Part shown: positions 1-8,247 of the stretch, piece by piece
Numbering within the stretch: position 1 is the first letter of the stretch
Layout of the letters: every line of letters starts with the position of its first letter
Source of the DNA: Pseudomonadota bacterium
GTDB taxonomy: Bacteria; Pseudomonadota; Alphaproteobacteria; Caulobacterales; Caulobacteraceae
Direction: 5' to 3'
Length of the DNA: 64,000 bases
Assembly (NCBI GenBank): GCA_018241995.1
Contig: JAFECT010000013.1
Span: 62,001-126,000 of the forward strand
Program-made: the position numbers and the translations under genes
Notes under the pieces: model-generated
The model's database searches: none
What the model was told of the DNA's origin: nothing
Seen by the model: the letters and a program-made list of their open reading frames with translations, nothing else

Positions 1-678
1 CTCGGCGGCTATTCGCAGAAGATCGTGGTGAAGGACAGCTTCGTGTTGAAGGTCCGCCATGCGGAGGACCAGCTGGCCGCGGTCGCGCCCCTGCTCTGCG
101 CCGGCATCACCACCTGGTCGCCGCTGCGCCACTGGAACGTCGGCCCCGGCAAGAAGGTGGGCATCGTCGGCATCGGCGGCCTCGGCCACATGGGGGTCAA
201 GCTGGCCCATGCGCTGGGCGCCCAGGTGGTGGCCTTCACCACCTCGCCCGACAAGCGCCAGGACGCGCTGGACCTCGGCGCCGACGAGGTGGTGGTGTCG
301 AAGAACCCGGAGGAGATGGCCGCCCATACGCGCAGCTTCGACTTCATCCTCAACACCGTGGCCGCCAGCCACAACCTCGATGCCTACACCACCCTGCTCA
401 AGCTCGACGGGACCATGTGCCTGGTCGGGGCGCCGGAGCACCCGCACCCCTCGCCCAGCGTCGGCGTGCTGATCTTCGGCCGCCGCTCGATCGCCGGCTC
501 CCTGATCGGCGGGATCAAGGAGACGCAGGAGATGCTCGACTTCTGCGCCGAGCACGGGATCACCGCCGACATCGAGATGATCAAGGCGCAGGAGATCGAC
601 GCCGCCTACGAGCGCATGCTCAAGAGCGACGTGAAATATCGCTTCGTGATCGACACGGCGTCGATGGGGGTCAGTTGA
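1..678 (+). CDS. Zinc-dependent NAD(P) alcohol dehydrogenase, 3' part
   Basis: The gene is cut by the left edge; 225 codons remain, open from base 1. The visible part is the Rossmann nucleotide-binding half of a medium-chain dehydrogenase/reductase, with the glycine-rich motif GIGGLGHMGVKLA preceded by CAGITTWSPLRHW, which is typical of the cinnamyl-alcohol/YahK-AdhC branch that reduces aldehydes with NADPH. The catalytic zinc ligands lie upstream and are not seen. The C-terminus ends in the family-typical YRFVIDTAS. The stop codon overlaps the end of the convergent peptidase gene by 8 bases. The family is clear; the substrate cannot be told. Confidence 0.92.
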   Translation, partial: LGGYSQKIVVKDSFVLKVRHAEDQLAAVAPLLCAGITTWSPLRHWNVGPGKKVGIVGIGGLGHMGVKLAHALGAQVVAFTTSPDKRQDALDLGADEVVVSKNPEEMAAHTRSFDFILNTVAASHNLDAYTTLLKLDGTMCLVGAPEHPHPSPSVGVLIFGRRSIAGSLIGGIKETQEMLDFCAEHGITADIEMIKAQEIDAAYERMLKSDVKYRFVIDTASMGVS

Positions 679-2785
679 CCCCCAGCTGCTGCAGCATGAA
701 GGCGTACTGCTCCGCCGTGTCGCGATAGCGGCGGAAGCGGCCGGACTTGCCGCCGTGGCCGGCTTCCATGTTGACCCGGAACACCAGCGGATGGCTGTCG
801 GTCTTGTGGGCCCGCAGGCGCGCCACCCACTTGGTCGGCTCGTAGTACTGCACCTGTGAGTCCCACAGCCCCGTGCCCACGAACAGGGCCGGATAGGCCT
901 TGGCCTCGACGTTGTCGTAGGGCGAGTAACTCAGCATGTAGGCGTAATACTTCGGGTCCTTCGGGTTGCCCCACTCGTCGAACTCGTTGGTGGTCAGGGG
1001 AATGGACTCGTCGAGCATGGTGGTGACCACGTCCACGAACGGCACCTGGGCGATCACCACGCGATAGTCCTGCGGCGCCATGTTGACGGTGGCGCCCATC
1101 AGCAGCCCCCCGGCCGAGCCGCCCATGGCCGCCACGCGATCCTTGGAGGCGTAGCCCTCCTTCACCAGGAAGCGGGTCACGTCGATGAAGTCGGTGAAGC
1201 TGTTCTTCTTCTTGAACAGGTGGCCGTCGTCATACCAGGCGCGGCCCATCTCCTGCCCGCCGCGCACGTGGGCGATGGCGTAGACCATGCCGCGGTCGAG
1301 CAAGGACACGTTGGTCAGGCTGAAGCTCGGATCGGTGGAGGAGCCGTAGCTGCCGTAGCCGTACTGCAGCAGCGCCGCCGTGCCGTCCTTCTTGAAGCCC
1401 TTGCGATAGACCACCGAGACCGGAACCTTGGTCCCGTCCCGCGCCGTCGCCCACAGGCGCTCGGTCACATAGTTCGACGGGTCGTAGCCCAGCACCGGGG
1501 TGCGTTTGAGCAGGGTCCGCTTGCCGGTCTTGGTGTCCAGCTCATAGGTCGAGCCCGGCGTGGTCAGGGAGGTGTAGGTGTAGCGCAGCTTCTCGGTCGA
1601 GGGCTCCGCGTTCACGCCCAGGCCCATGGTGAAGGCGGGCTCGTCGGACGGCACGAAGGCGCTCTTGCCGGCGTTCGACAGGGTGCGCACCCGGCGCAGC
1701 CCGCCGGAGCGCTCGTCGATGGCGATGAAGCCGTCGAACAGCTGGAAATCCTGGATGAACACGCCCGCCTTGGGCGCCACGACGTCAGTCCACAGAGTGC
1801 GGTCGCCCCAGGCCGCGCCGTCCTTCAGCGCCATCAGCCGGTAGTCCGACGCCCTCCAGTTGGTGCGGATCACCCAGCGGCCGTTCAGGTGGTCGGCCTG
1901 GTAGAGGTGGTCGCGCTGGCGCGGGATGAGCACCTTGAACTCGCCGGGCGCGGTGGCAGAGGTGCAGCGCTGTTCGGTGGCCGTGGTGCTCTGCTCGGCG
2001 ATGCACAGGTACTTGTCCGAGCGCGTGCGCTGCAGCCCCATGTAGAAGCTGTCGTCCTTCTCCTCATAGACCAGCTCGTCGGCCGAGGCCGGCGTGCCCA
2101 GGACATGCATCTTCACCCGCTTGGACAACAGGGTGATCGGGTCCTTGTCGATATAGAAGATGGTGCGGTTGTCGTCGGCCCAGACGATGTCCGGCTCGAT
2201 GTTCGGCACGGCGTCGTCGAGCGTCTTGCCGGTGCGCAGGTCCTTGACGTGCAGCACGTACTGGCGCCGGCCCACGTCGTCCTGCGCGTAGGCCAGGAGA
2301 TTGTTGTCCTGGCTGACCGTCTCGCCCGCGACGGCGAAATAGCCCTTGCCGGCCCCCATGGCGTTCTGGTCGAGCAGCACCTGCTCCGGCGCCTGCATCG
2401 AGCCCTTGCGCCGCGCGGTGACGGGATAGTCCTTACCGGTCTCGAAGCGGGTGTAGTACCAGTAGCCCCGAAGGCGGTAGGGGACGGAAGCGTCGTCCTG
2501 TTTGATCCGCCCGACGAACTCCGAATAGAGCTTCTCCTGCACCGGCTTGGTGGAGGCCAGCATGGCGTCGGCATAGGCGTTCTCCGCGCCAAGATAGGCC
2601 AGCATCTCCGGGTTCTTCCGGGTGTCGTCACGCAGCCAGTAGTACTCGTCCTGCCGGTCGCCGGCGGGGGCGTGGACCACAAAGGGCTTCTTGGCGGCGA
2701 CCGGCGGAACCGGGTCGGCGGCCGACGCGGCGCCGGCGCAAAGCAGGAGGCTCGCGACCGAGCCCAGGATGACGGAAAGGCGCAT
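671..2785 (-). CDS. Exported S9 family peptidase, oligopeptidase B-like
   Basis: The product is 704 residues. A Sec signal peptide (about residues 1-22, ending ASA) is followed by an N-terminal beta-propeller and a C-terminal alpha/beta-hydrolase domain. The catalytic triad is visible as Ser557 in GGSAGG, Asp642 in GLWDSQ and His677 in EAGHGG. Oligopeptidase B enzymes cleave short peptides after Lys or Arg; the signal peptide suggests action in the periplasm, whereas E. coli PtrB is cytosolic. The start ATG at 2785 is followed at once by the hydrophobic leader. It is transcribed alone and converges with the dehydrogenase gene. Fine substrate specificity is inference. Confidence 0.93.
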   Translation of the reverse strand: MRLSVILGSVASLLLCAGAASAADPVPPVAAKKPFVVHAPAGDRQDEYYWLRDDTRKNPEMLAYLGAENAYADAMLASTKPVQEKLYSEFVGRIKQDDASVPYRLRGYWYYTRFETGKDYPVTARRKGSMQAPEQVLLDQNAMGAGKGYFAVAGETVSQDNNLLAYAQDDVGRRQYVLHVKDLRTGKTLDDAVPNIEPDIVWADDNRTIFYIDKDPITLLSKRVKMHVLGTPASADELVYEEKDDSFYMGLQRTRSDKYLCIAEQSTTATEQRCTSATAPGEFKVLIPRQRDHLYQADHLNGRWVIRTNWRASDYRLMALKDGAAWGDRTLWTDVVAPKAGVFIQDFQLFDGFIAIDERSGGLRRVRTLSNAGKSAFVPSDEPAFTMGLGVNAEPSTEKLRYTYTSLTTPGSTYELDTKTGKRTLLKRTPVLGYDPSNYVTERLWATARDGTKVPVSVVYRKGFKKDGTAALLQYGYGSYGSSTDPSFSLTNVSLLDRGMVYAIAHVRGGQEMGRAWYDDGHLFKKKNSFTDFIDVTRFLVKEGYASKDRVAAMGGSAGGLLMGATVNMAPQDYRVVIAQVPFVDVVTTMLDESIPLTTNEFDEWGNPKDPKYYAYMLSYSPYDNVEAKAYPALFVGTGLWDSQVQYYEPTKWVARLRAHKTDSHPLVFRVNMEAGHGGKSGRFRRYRDTAEQYAFMLQQLGVN

Positions 2786-2997
2786 GAGTTCCCCCTGCCG
2801 GCCCCGGACTGGGGACCGGCTCAGGCTCCCACGGTGCCATGGCGGAGGCCGTGGAGGGAAGCCGTTGTCGTGGGCCCCCGCGGGTGCGCGCTCAAATCGC
2901 AGCGGTAGAGGCTTGGTCCGCTCGCCGAATCGTTGTGTCCCCTTAGTCGCCTTGGCGCCGCATCTCCCCCCGTGCGTGCGCCTGGGGGAGCGGCGAC
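2786..2997. other. Divergent intergenic region between S9 peptidase and TIR gene
   Basis: This 212-base gap holds the upstream regions of two divergent genes. I see no convincing -35/-10 pair or long inverted repeat. The GGGGGAGCGGCGAC just before the ATG at 2998 contains a usable ribosome binding site (GGGGGAG). Confidence 0.4.
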
Positions 2998-4845
2998 ATG
3001 GACGACACGGCCAGGGATAGCGCGCGCTATCGCGCCTTCATTAGCTATAGTCACAAAGACTCGCGTTTCGGCCATAGGTTGCATCGTCAGCTGGAGGGCT
3101 ATGCCGTCCCCGGCCGCCTGGTCGGACGACCGACGCGATACGGCCCCGCGCCCGCGCGCCTGGCTCCCATTTTCCGGGACCGCGAGGAGTTCTCCGCCGC
3201 CGGCGATCTCAGCGAACAGGTGCGCGAGGCCCTGGCCGGGTCCGGCGCGCTGATCGTGGTCTGCTCGCCCTCGGCCGTCGCGTCGCAATGGGTGTCGCGC
3301 GAGATCGAACTGTTCCGCGAACTGCATCCCGACTGCCCGATCCTGGCCGCGTTGATCGAAGGGGAGCCGGAGGACGCGTTCCCGCCGGCCCTGCGTTTCG
3401 CCCCCGACGGCGTCACGGCGATCGAGCCCCTGGCCGCCGATTTCCGCCCCGCTGCCGACGGCGAGCGCCTGGCTCTCCTGAAGCTGATCGCTGGTGTGCT
3501 GGGCCTCGGCGTCGACGAGCTGGTGCAGCGCGACGCGCAACGGCGCGTGCGCCGCGTGACGGCGCTCACGGTGGGGGCGCTTGCGGTCACGCTAGCCATG
3601 GGCGTGACGACGGCCATCGCGCTGCAAGCCCGCGCCGAGGCCGAGCGGCAACGCGCCGAGGCGGAGGGACTGGTCCAGTTCATGCTGACCGATCTGAGGG
3701 ACAGGCTGAAGGGGGTCGGCCGTCTGGAGATCATGACCGCGGTCAATCAGCGTGCGCTCGAGCACTACGCCCGCCAGGACCTCAAGCACCTGCCCGCCGA
3801 CGCCCTCGAGCGCCGCGCCGAACTGCTCCACGCCATGGGCGAGGACGACGAGAAGTACGGCCGCCTGGACAAGGCCATGGCCGAACTCACTGAGGCCAGC
3901 CGCACCACCTCCGCCCTGCTGGCCGAGAAGCCGAACGACCCCAAGCGCATCTTCGCCCAGGGCCAGAGCGAGTACTGGGTCGGCTTCATCAAGTGGCGCC
4001 GCGGCGACATCGACGGGGCGGAGGCCGGGTGGCGCCGCTACGCCGCGCTGGCCGCCCGGCTCCTGGCCAAAGACGCCAACAATCCGGACTGGCGCATGGA
4101 GGCCGGCTACGCCGACTCCAACCTGGGCACCCTGGCCCTGCGCGACCAGAACGACGCCGCCACCGCCCGCGCGCGCTTCCAGAGCGCGCTCGACCACTTC
4201 CGCGTCGCCGCGCGCGCCAAGCCCAACGACGACGACATCCAGTCGTCCATCGCCGACGGCTGGGCCTGGCTGGCCGACAGCCAGAAGGCGCTGGGCCGCT
4301 GGGACGAGGCCCGCGCCAGCCGCGAGGAGGAGGCGCGCCTGCTGCGCGCCGCCCAGGCGCGCGACCCGAAGAACGTCACCTACGCCCGCGACCTGCTGGG
4401 CACCGAGCTCGCCTTCGCCCGCATCGACCTGGCCCGCGGCCGGCCGCACGAGGCGCGCCTGCGCCTGGAGCAGACCTATCTCGACGCCGGACGCCAGGCC
4501 GCGGTCGATCCCTCCAACGCCAAGCTGGGCGACCAGAAGCTGGCTATCGGCCTGTTCCTGGCCGAAGCCCGCATCGCCGACGGCGCCGCCGGCTCCGCCG
4601 GCCCGCTGGTGCAGGCCTGTTCAGGCCACGCCTCGGCCGATGTGGAGGTGCGCGACTTCTGCGCCCTGGCGGCGGCCGAACGCGCACACGCGGCCGGAAC
4701 CGTCGATGCCGGCGCCGACCGCTATCTCAACGACAACAGAACGCGGCTCAGCAAGACCAAGTACTCTCGACGTTGGGGCATAGATTTCGCGTCCGCCGTG
4801 GCTTCAAGCACAAGTCCAAAGGAGAGAGGTGATCATGGCCAGTGA
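2998..4845 (+). CDS. TIR domain protein with transmembrane segment and TPR-like repeats
   Basis: The product is 615 residues. Residues 11-150 form a TIR domain: YRAFISYSHKD at the start, then the bacterial-type PIFRDREEFSAAGDLS, then SPSAVASQWVSREIELF. Trp98 followed by Glu102 matches the spacing of the catalytic Glu in SARM1 (WVHKE), so NAD-glycohydrolase activity is plausible. A single membrane segment lies at about 187-209, followed by an Ala/Glu/Arg-rich coiled coil. Residues 240-600 are helical and rich in TPR-like A/L patterns. The TIR domain would be cytosolic; the side of the TPR part depends on topology. The 3' end overlaps the next gene by 11 bases. This is a known bacterial architecture with no assigned role that I know of. 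Confidence 0.9.
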   Translation: MDDTARDSARYRAFISYSHKDSRFGHRLHRQLEGYAVPGRLVGRPTRYGPAPARLAPIFRDREEFSAAGDLSEQVREALAGSGALIVVCSPSAVASQWVSREIELFRELHPDCPILAALIEGEPEDAFPPALRFAPDGVTAIEPLAADFRPAADGERLALLKLIAGVLGLGVDELVQRDAQRRVRRVTALTVGALAVTLAMGVTTAIALQARAEAERQRAEAEGLVQFMLTDLRDRLKGVGRLEIMTAVNQRALEHYARQDLKHLPADALERRAELLHAMGEDDEKYGRLDKAMAELTEASRTTSALLAEKPNDPKRIFAQGQSEYWVGFIKWRRGDIDGAEAGWRRYAALAARLLAKDANNPDWRMEAGYADSNLGTLALRDQNDAATARARFQSALDHFRVAARAKPNDDDIQSSIADGWAWLADSQKALGRWDEARASREEEARLLRAAQARDPKNVTYARDLLGTELAFARIDLARGRPHEARLRLEQTYLDAGRQAAVDPSNAKLGDQKLAIGLFLAEARIADGAAGSAGPLVQACSGHASADVEVRDFCALAAAERAHAAGTVDAGADRYLNDNRTRLSKTKYSRRWGIDFASAVASSTSPKERGDHGQ

Positions 4846-5563
4846 CAACCTGTTCCACCAGCCCGTCCCTATCCAGGAGCGCTACGACGGCACAGTCGAT
4901 GAACTGAACTACTTCATCTACATAAAATACCGCTTCGTAGACATGTGGAGCGTCGAGACCATGGTCGCCTGGACCTGGGACAAGCCCTCCAGCTACGACG
5001 AGATGTTCGACTGGTCCGACGACGGCAAACTCGACTACCAGACCCATGACGCCAGCCAGACCGGGAGCTGGACTTACTACTCCGGCGCCGACCTGAACCT
5101 GACCCAGCTCGGCTGCAAGCAGTTCACCAAGGCCGCCCTGATCTTCTGCATCGACGACTCGCTCAACAAGAACGCCCAGGCGGTCCTGTTCGACCTGGCG
5201 ACTGACATGGATACCTCGGGCATGCCCCTGGCGATCCAGGGCAGCGCCAACCCCGATTCCAAGCAGGGCCGGCTGGCCCTGATCGCCGACTACGATTGGC
5301 AGCAGCAGATGTACGACGGTCGGCTGATGAAGGCGGCGGTGATCTGCGACGTGGACGCCTTCGATCCCAAGAGCGAGGGCTTTGTCGAGTTCGCGCTTGG
5401 CGTGGCGGGCCTGAACGGCAAGCTGACCATGCCGCTGTTGATGGACCCCAAGGTCAAGAACGACGGCTCCCTGTGTCAGCCCGACGATCCCGATCCCGCC
5501 TGTCAGGACGGCACGGAGTGCCCCTATGACGACGGCGATGGCGACGACGACGACTTCGACTAG
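4835..5563 (+). CDS. Unrecognised acidic protein with Asp-rich Cys-containing tail
   Basis: The product is 242 residues and I do not recognise a family. The ATG at 4835 is preferred over the GTG at 4829 because GGAGAGAGG lies at 4821-4829 with good spacing. No signal peptide or membrane segment is visible. The first 210 residues alternate aromatic-rich and hydrophobic stretches suggesting a beta-rich fold. The last 35 residues hold three Cys (in LCQPDD, PACQDG and TECPYD) and end in an Asp/Gly run (DDGDGDDDDFD), which could bind divalent metal. It overlaps the TIR gene and lies 24 bases before the next gene, so it is almost certainly cotranslated with them and probably belongs to the same system. 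Confidence 0.8.
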   Translation: MASDNLFHQPVPIQERYDGTVDELNYFIYIKYRFVDMWSVETMVAWTWDKPSSYDEMFDWSDDGKLDYQTHDASQTGSWTYYSGADLNLTQLGCKQFTKAALIFCIDDSLNKNAQAVLFDLATDMDTSGMPLAIQGSANPDSKQGRLALIADYDWQQQMYDGRLMKAAVICDVDAFDPKSEGFVEFALGVAGLNGKLTMPLLMDPKVKNDGSLCQPDDPDPACQDGTECPYDDGDGDDDDFD

Positions 5564-5587
5564 TCCTTAACCCTTCGGCCCGGTCCC

Positions 5588-7195
5588 ATGTCACGCTTGC
5601 GTCCCGCCTTGATGTCCATCGTCGCCCACGCCCGCTCGGGCGCGTCCGACCACGCCTGGCGCCTGTTCCGCGAGGGCGGGTTCGATGGCGTGGACGACGA
5701 TGCGGCGGTGCTGTCGGTCAAGGGACGCCTGCTGAAGGACCGGGCCCTGTCGTCCGATGGAGACGCGCGCAAGGCCTGGTACCTTGAGGCCGCCGACGCC
5801 TACAGCCGCGCCGGGATGCTGGGCACGGCGACCTATCCGCTGATCAACGCCGCCAGCCTGTCCTTGCTGGCCGGCGAGCCCAACCAGGCCCAGGCCCTGG
5901 CGCGGCTGGTGCTGGAGCGGCTGGACCGCGGCGAAGGCGAGCCGGATACGCCCTACTGGCGCGGCGCCACGCGCGCGGAGGCCATGCTGCTGCTGGGTCA
6001 CGGCGAGGAGGCGCGCGGCGCGCTGGAGCAGGCCATCGCCCGCAGCTCCCGCGCCTGGGAGGACCACGCCTCCACCCTGCGCCAGTTCGCCCTGATCCTG
6101 GACGCACTGGGCCACGACAAGGCCTGGCTCGATCCCTTGCGCCCGCCCCGCGCGGCCCACTTCGCCGGCCACATGGGCCTGGCGCCCGACACCGCGGCGA
6201 TCCGCGCCAAGGTCGACGCACTGCTGCGCGAGGAGAACATCGGCTTCGGCTACGGGGCGCTCGCGGCCGGGGCCGACATCGTCTTCGCCGAGGCGCTTCT
6301 GGCGCGCGGGGCGGAGCTGCACGTGGTCCTCCCCGGCGCGCTCGCCGACTTCCGCGCGGCGTCGGTTGCGCGTGTCGGGCCCGAATGGGCCGAGCGTTTC
6401 GATGCAGTGCTGAAGCGGGCCGATACGGTGCGCTCGATCGACCAGCCGGAGGGCGCGGCCCATCCGCTCGCCGTGCGCCTTGCCGCCGAGGTCGCCATGG
6501 GGGCGGCCGTGATGCAGGCGAACGCCCTGATGACCGGCGCCATCCAGCTTCTGCTGCTCGACAGCGCCGACCCGTCCGAAGCCAGCGGCAGCTGTGATCT
6601 CGGCGGAATCTGGCGGCGCAGCGGCCGCCCGCAGCGCGTAGTGACCGGGCCCCGCCAAAAGGCCCGCGCCGCCCCGACCAAGGCGCCCGCCGAGGCCGCG
6701 CCCCCAGCCCTGGCCGCCCTCTTGACCGTGGACCTGTCGGCGGCCGACACGCCCGCGAAACTGGCCGAAGCCGCCATCCCCGCCCTCGCCCAGGCCGTGG
6801 CCTCGGCGCCCAAGCCCTTGGAGCCGCCCCGCTGGTCCGCGGATGCATCGCTGCTCCGCTTGGCCTACGCCGACCCCACCGAGGCTGCTCAGGCGGCGCT
6901 GGCCATCGCCCGGGCGCTGGAGCCCATCGCGCCGGCGCGCATCGCCGGCCATTACGGCCTGGCGCGGCGCCTGCCCGACCCCTTCGGCGGGCCGGACCTG
7001 TGGATGGGACCCGCCGCGAGCCTGACGGCCAAGGTCCTGGACTCCGTCCCGCCCGGCGCCGCCCACGTCACCGACGACTTCGCCGCCGCCCTGCACGCCG
7101 GCCCCGCCGAGCATCGCCCCCGCACCGAATACGTCGGCGATCTGCCGCCGGAGGATCCAGGCGAGGAGATGCGGCTGTTCTCGCTGAAGCGTTAG
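5588..7195 (+). CDS. TPR / SLOG-like / degenerate cyclase-like protein of the TIR operon
   Basis: The product is 535 residues. Residues 10-185 are helical TPR-like repeats similar to the TRAFs-binding/DUF4071 type. Residues 217-325 resemble a Rossmann-type SLOG domain, with GYGALAAGADIVFAEALLARG followed by AELHVVLPG. After a Pro/Ala linker (350-375), residues 376-535 resemble a class III nucleotide cyclase domain: the first strand ALLTVDLSAAD, the SADASLLRLAYADPTEAA hairpin where cyclases have a GD, the WMGPAASLTAKVLDSVPPG helix, and the C-terminal YVGDL...RLFSLKR. Several cyclase metal and purine residues look absent, so it may be a binding rather than a catalytic domain. The domain calls are my pattern recognition; the operon link is direct from spacing. 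Confidence 0.75.
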   Translation: MSRLRPALMSIVAHARSGASDHAWRLFREGGFDGVDDDAAVLSVKGRLLKDRALSSDGDARKAWYLEAADAYSRAGMLGTATYPLINAASLSLLAGEPNQAQALARLVLERLDRGEGEPDTPYWRGATRAEAMLLLGHGEEARGALEQAIARSSRAWEDHASTLRQFALILDALGHDKAWLDPLRPPRAAHFAGHMGLAPDTAAIRAKVDALLREENIGFGYGALAAGADIVFAEALLARGAELHVVLPGALADFRAASVARVGPEWAERFDAVLKRADTVRSIDQPEGAAHPLAVRLAAEVAMGAAVMQANALMTGAIQLLLLDSADPSEASGSCDLGGIWRRSGRPQRVVTGPRQKARAAPTKAPAEAAPPALAALLTVDLSAADTPAKLAEAAIPALAQAVASAPKPLEPPRWSADASLLRLAYADPTEAAQAALAIARALEPIAPARIAGHYGLARRLPDPFGGPDLWMGPAASLTAKVLDSVPPGAAHVTDDFAAALHAGPAEHRPRTEYVGDLPPEDPGEEMRLFSLKR

Positions 7196-7204
7196 TCGCC
7201 CGGC

Positions 7205-7957
7205 TCAGATCACCATCTCTTCGAGCCGGTCCGGCGCCACCAGCACCAGCGCGTCCGCCTCGCGCCGGATCAGGCCGCGGCGTTCCAAAGCATTGATGGT
7301 GCGCGAGACAGTCTCGCGGGTGGACTGCACGCGCACCGCCAGGGCGGCCAGCACCGGGGGCGGGCTGATGGTCATGCCGTCGCCGTCACCGCTGGGGCCG
7401 CGCGCCAGGCGCAGCAGCTCCGAATAGACCCGGCCCGCGGCCGACAGGGTGGTGCGCTCGACCATCTTGCCGGTGGCGTGGCGCAGCTGGCGCAGCAGCT
7501 GGCGCGAGACCGCAAGGCCGACGCAGCCGTGAGCCTCCATCAGGCCCAGGAAATCCAGCGCGGCGAAGAGGGCGGCGCGGCTGTCCTCCACGGCCGTGAC
7601 GTCGGCCTCGTGCGGTCCCGGATCGGCCTGGGCGATGGCGCCGAACAGGTCGCCGGGCAGGAACTCGTTCAGCAGCACCAGCTGGCCGTCCAGGCCGTAG
7701 AGCAGGGCGTGGGCCCGTCCGGCCAGCAGCAGGAAGGTTTCGCCCCCCGTATCGCCCTGACGCAGAATCGCCGCGCGCGCCGGCCAGCGCTTCTCCACCG
7801 CTCTCAGGCCCACCGCGTGCGCCACCTCGGGCGAGCACGCAAAAACCTTCTGGATAAAGGCCTTGGTGTCCTGGCTCGGCCCCTTGGACGCCAGAGTGTT
7901 CAGCCCGTCGGCGGTGGTCATCGAAGCGATGATGGGGAGGCTCGCATCGCTTGTCAC
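7205..7957 (-). CDS. Crp/Fnr family transcriptional regulator
   Basis: The product is 250 residues. A cyclic-nucleotide-binding-type beta-roll spans about 45-150 (AILRQGDTGGETFLLLAGRA, then EFLPGDLFGA), and a winged helix-turn-helix spans about 200-245 with the Crp signature VQSTRETVSRTINALERRGLI. The clustered N-terminal cysteines of an FNR iron-sulfur sensor are missing, so oxygen sensing of that kind is unlikely; the ligand is unknown. A GTG start at 7957 is used because GAAGG lies 7-8 bases upstream; an internal ATG at 7921 is possible. It converges on the cyclase-like gene 9 bases away. Confidence 0.9.
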   Translation of the reverse strand: MTSDASLPIIASMTTADGLNTLASKGPSQDTKAFIQKVFACSPEVAHAVGLRAVEKRWPARAAILRQGDTGGETFLLLAGRAHALLYGLDGQLVLLNEFLPGDLFGAIAQADPGPHEADVTAVEDSRAALFAALDFLGLMEAHGCVGLAVSRQLLRQLRHATGKMVERTTLSAAGRVYSELLRLARGPSGDGDGMTISPPPVLAALAVRVQSTRETVSRTINALERRGLIRREADALVLVAPDRLEEMVI

Positions 7958-8247
7958 GCGCCAGCCTTCGACTAGCTAAGGCAATGCGTCGTCGAGCTGT
8001 CAAATTCCTGCGGCGCGAACTATGTAGTGAGCGCGAAAGAGGGGATGGCCAGCCCCGCAAGGGGTTCCAGAGGGTAATGCTGACCGCGCCCAGGGTCTTG
8101 GGCACCGCGTGAGAAAAGGGCAGCTCACGCCTAGCCTCTTTCGCACATACTTTTTGGCCCACTGGCGGCAGCTACATCCCCGCCTTGACTTGCCTCGCCC
8201 CACACGCGAGCGTCCGCGCCGTCGGTCAAAACGGGGCGTTTCCAGCC
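7958..8247. other. Divergent intergenic region, Crp/Fnr gene and DPP-IV gene
   Basis: This 290-base region lies between divergent genes. It contains an A-poor stretch and the short tract TACTTTTTGGCC near 8150, but I find no clear Crp-type palindrome (TGTGA-N6-TCACA or TTGAT-N4-ATCAA) and no small ORF with a ribosome binding site. Confidence 0.35.

Noticed and set aside
1220..2908. Long plus-strand open frame of 562 codons antisense to the S9 peptidase
   Set aside because: It is the GC-biased shadow of the peptidase gene; its product is Val/Gly/Ala/Arg-rich low complexity with no domain. The same holds for 5591-7114 minus, 8131-10578 minus and 61972-63513 minus.
2998..7195. Classical Thoeris defence system
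   Set aside because: No ThsA-type SIR2-SLOG or Macro-effector is present and the TIR protein has a TM-TPR architecture not seen in ThsB. It is reported instead as an uncharacterised TIR operon.
7205..7957. FNR oxygen sensor
   Set aside because: The clustered N-terminal Cys needed for the 4Fe-4S centre are missing; only a general Crp/Fnr call is made.
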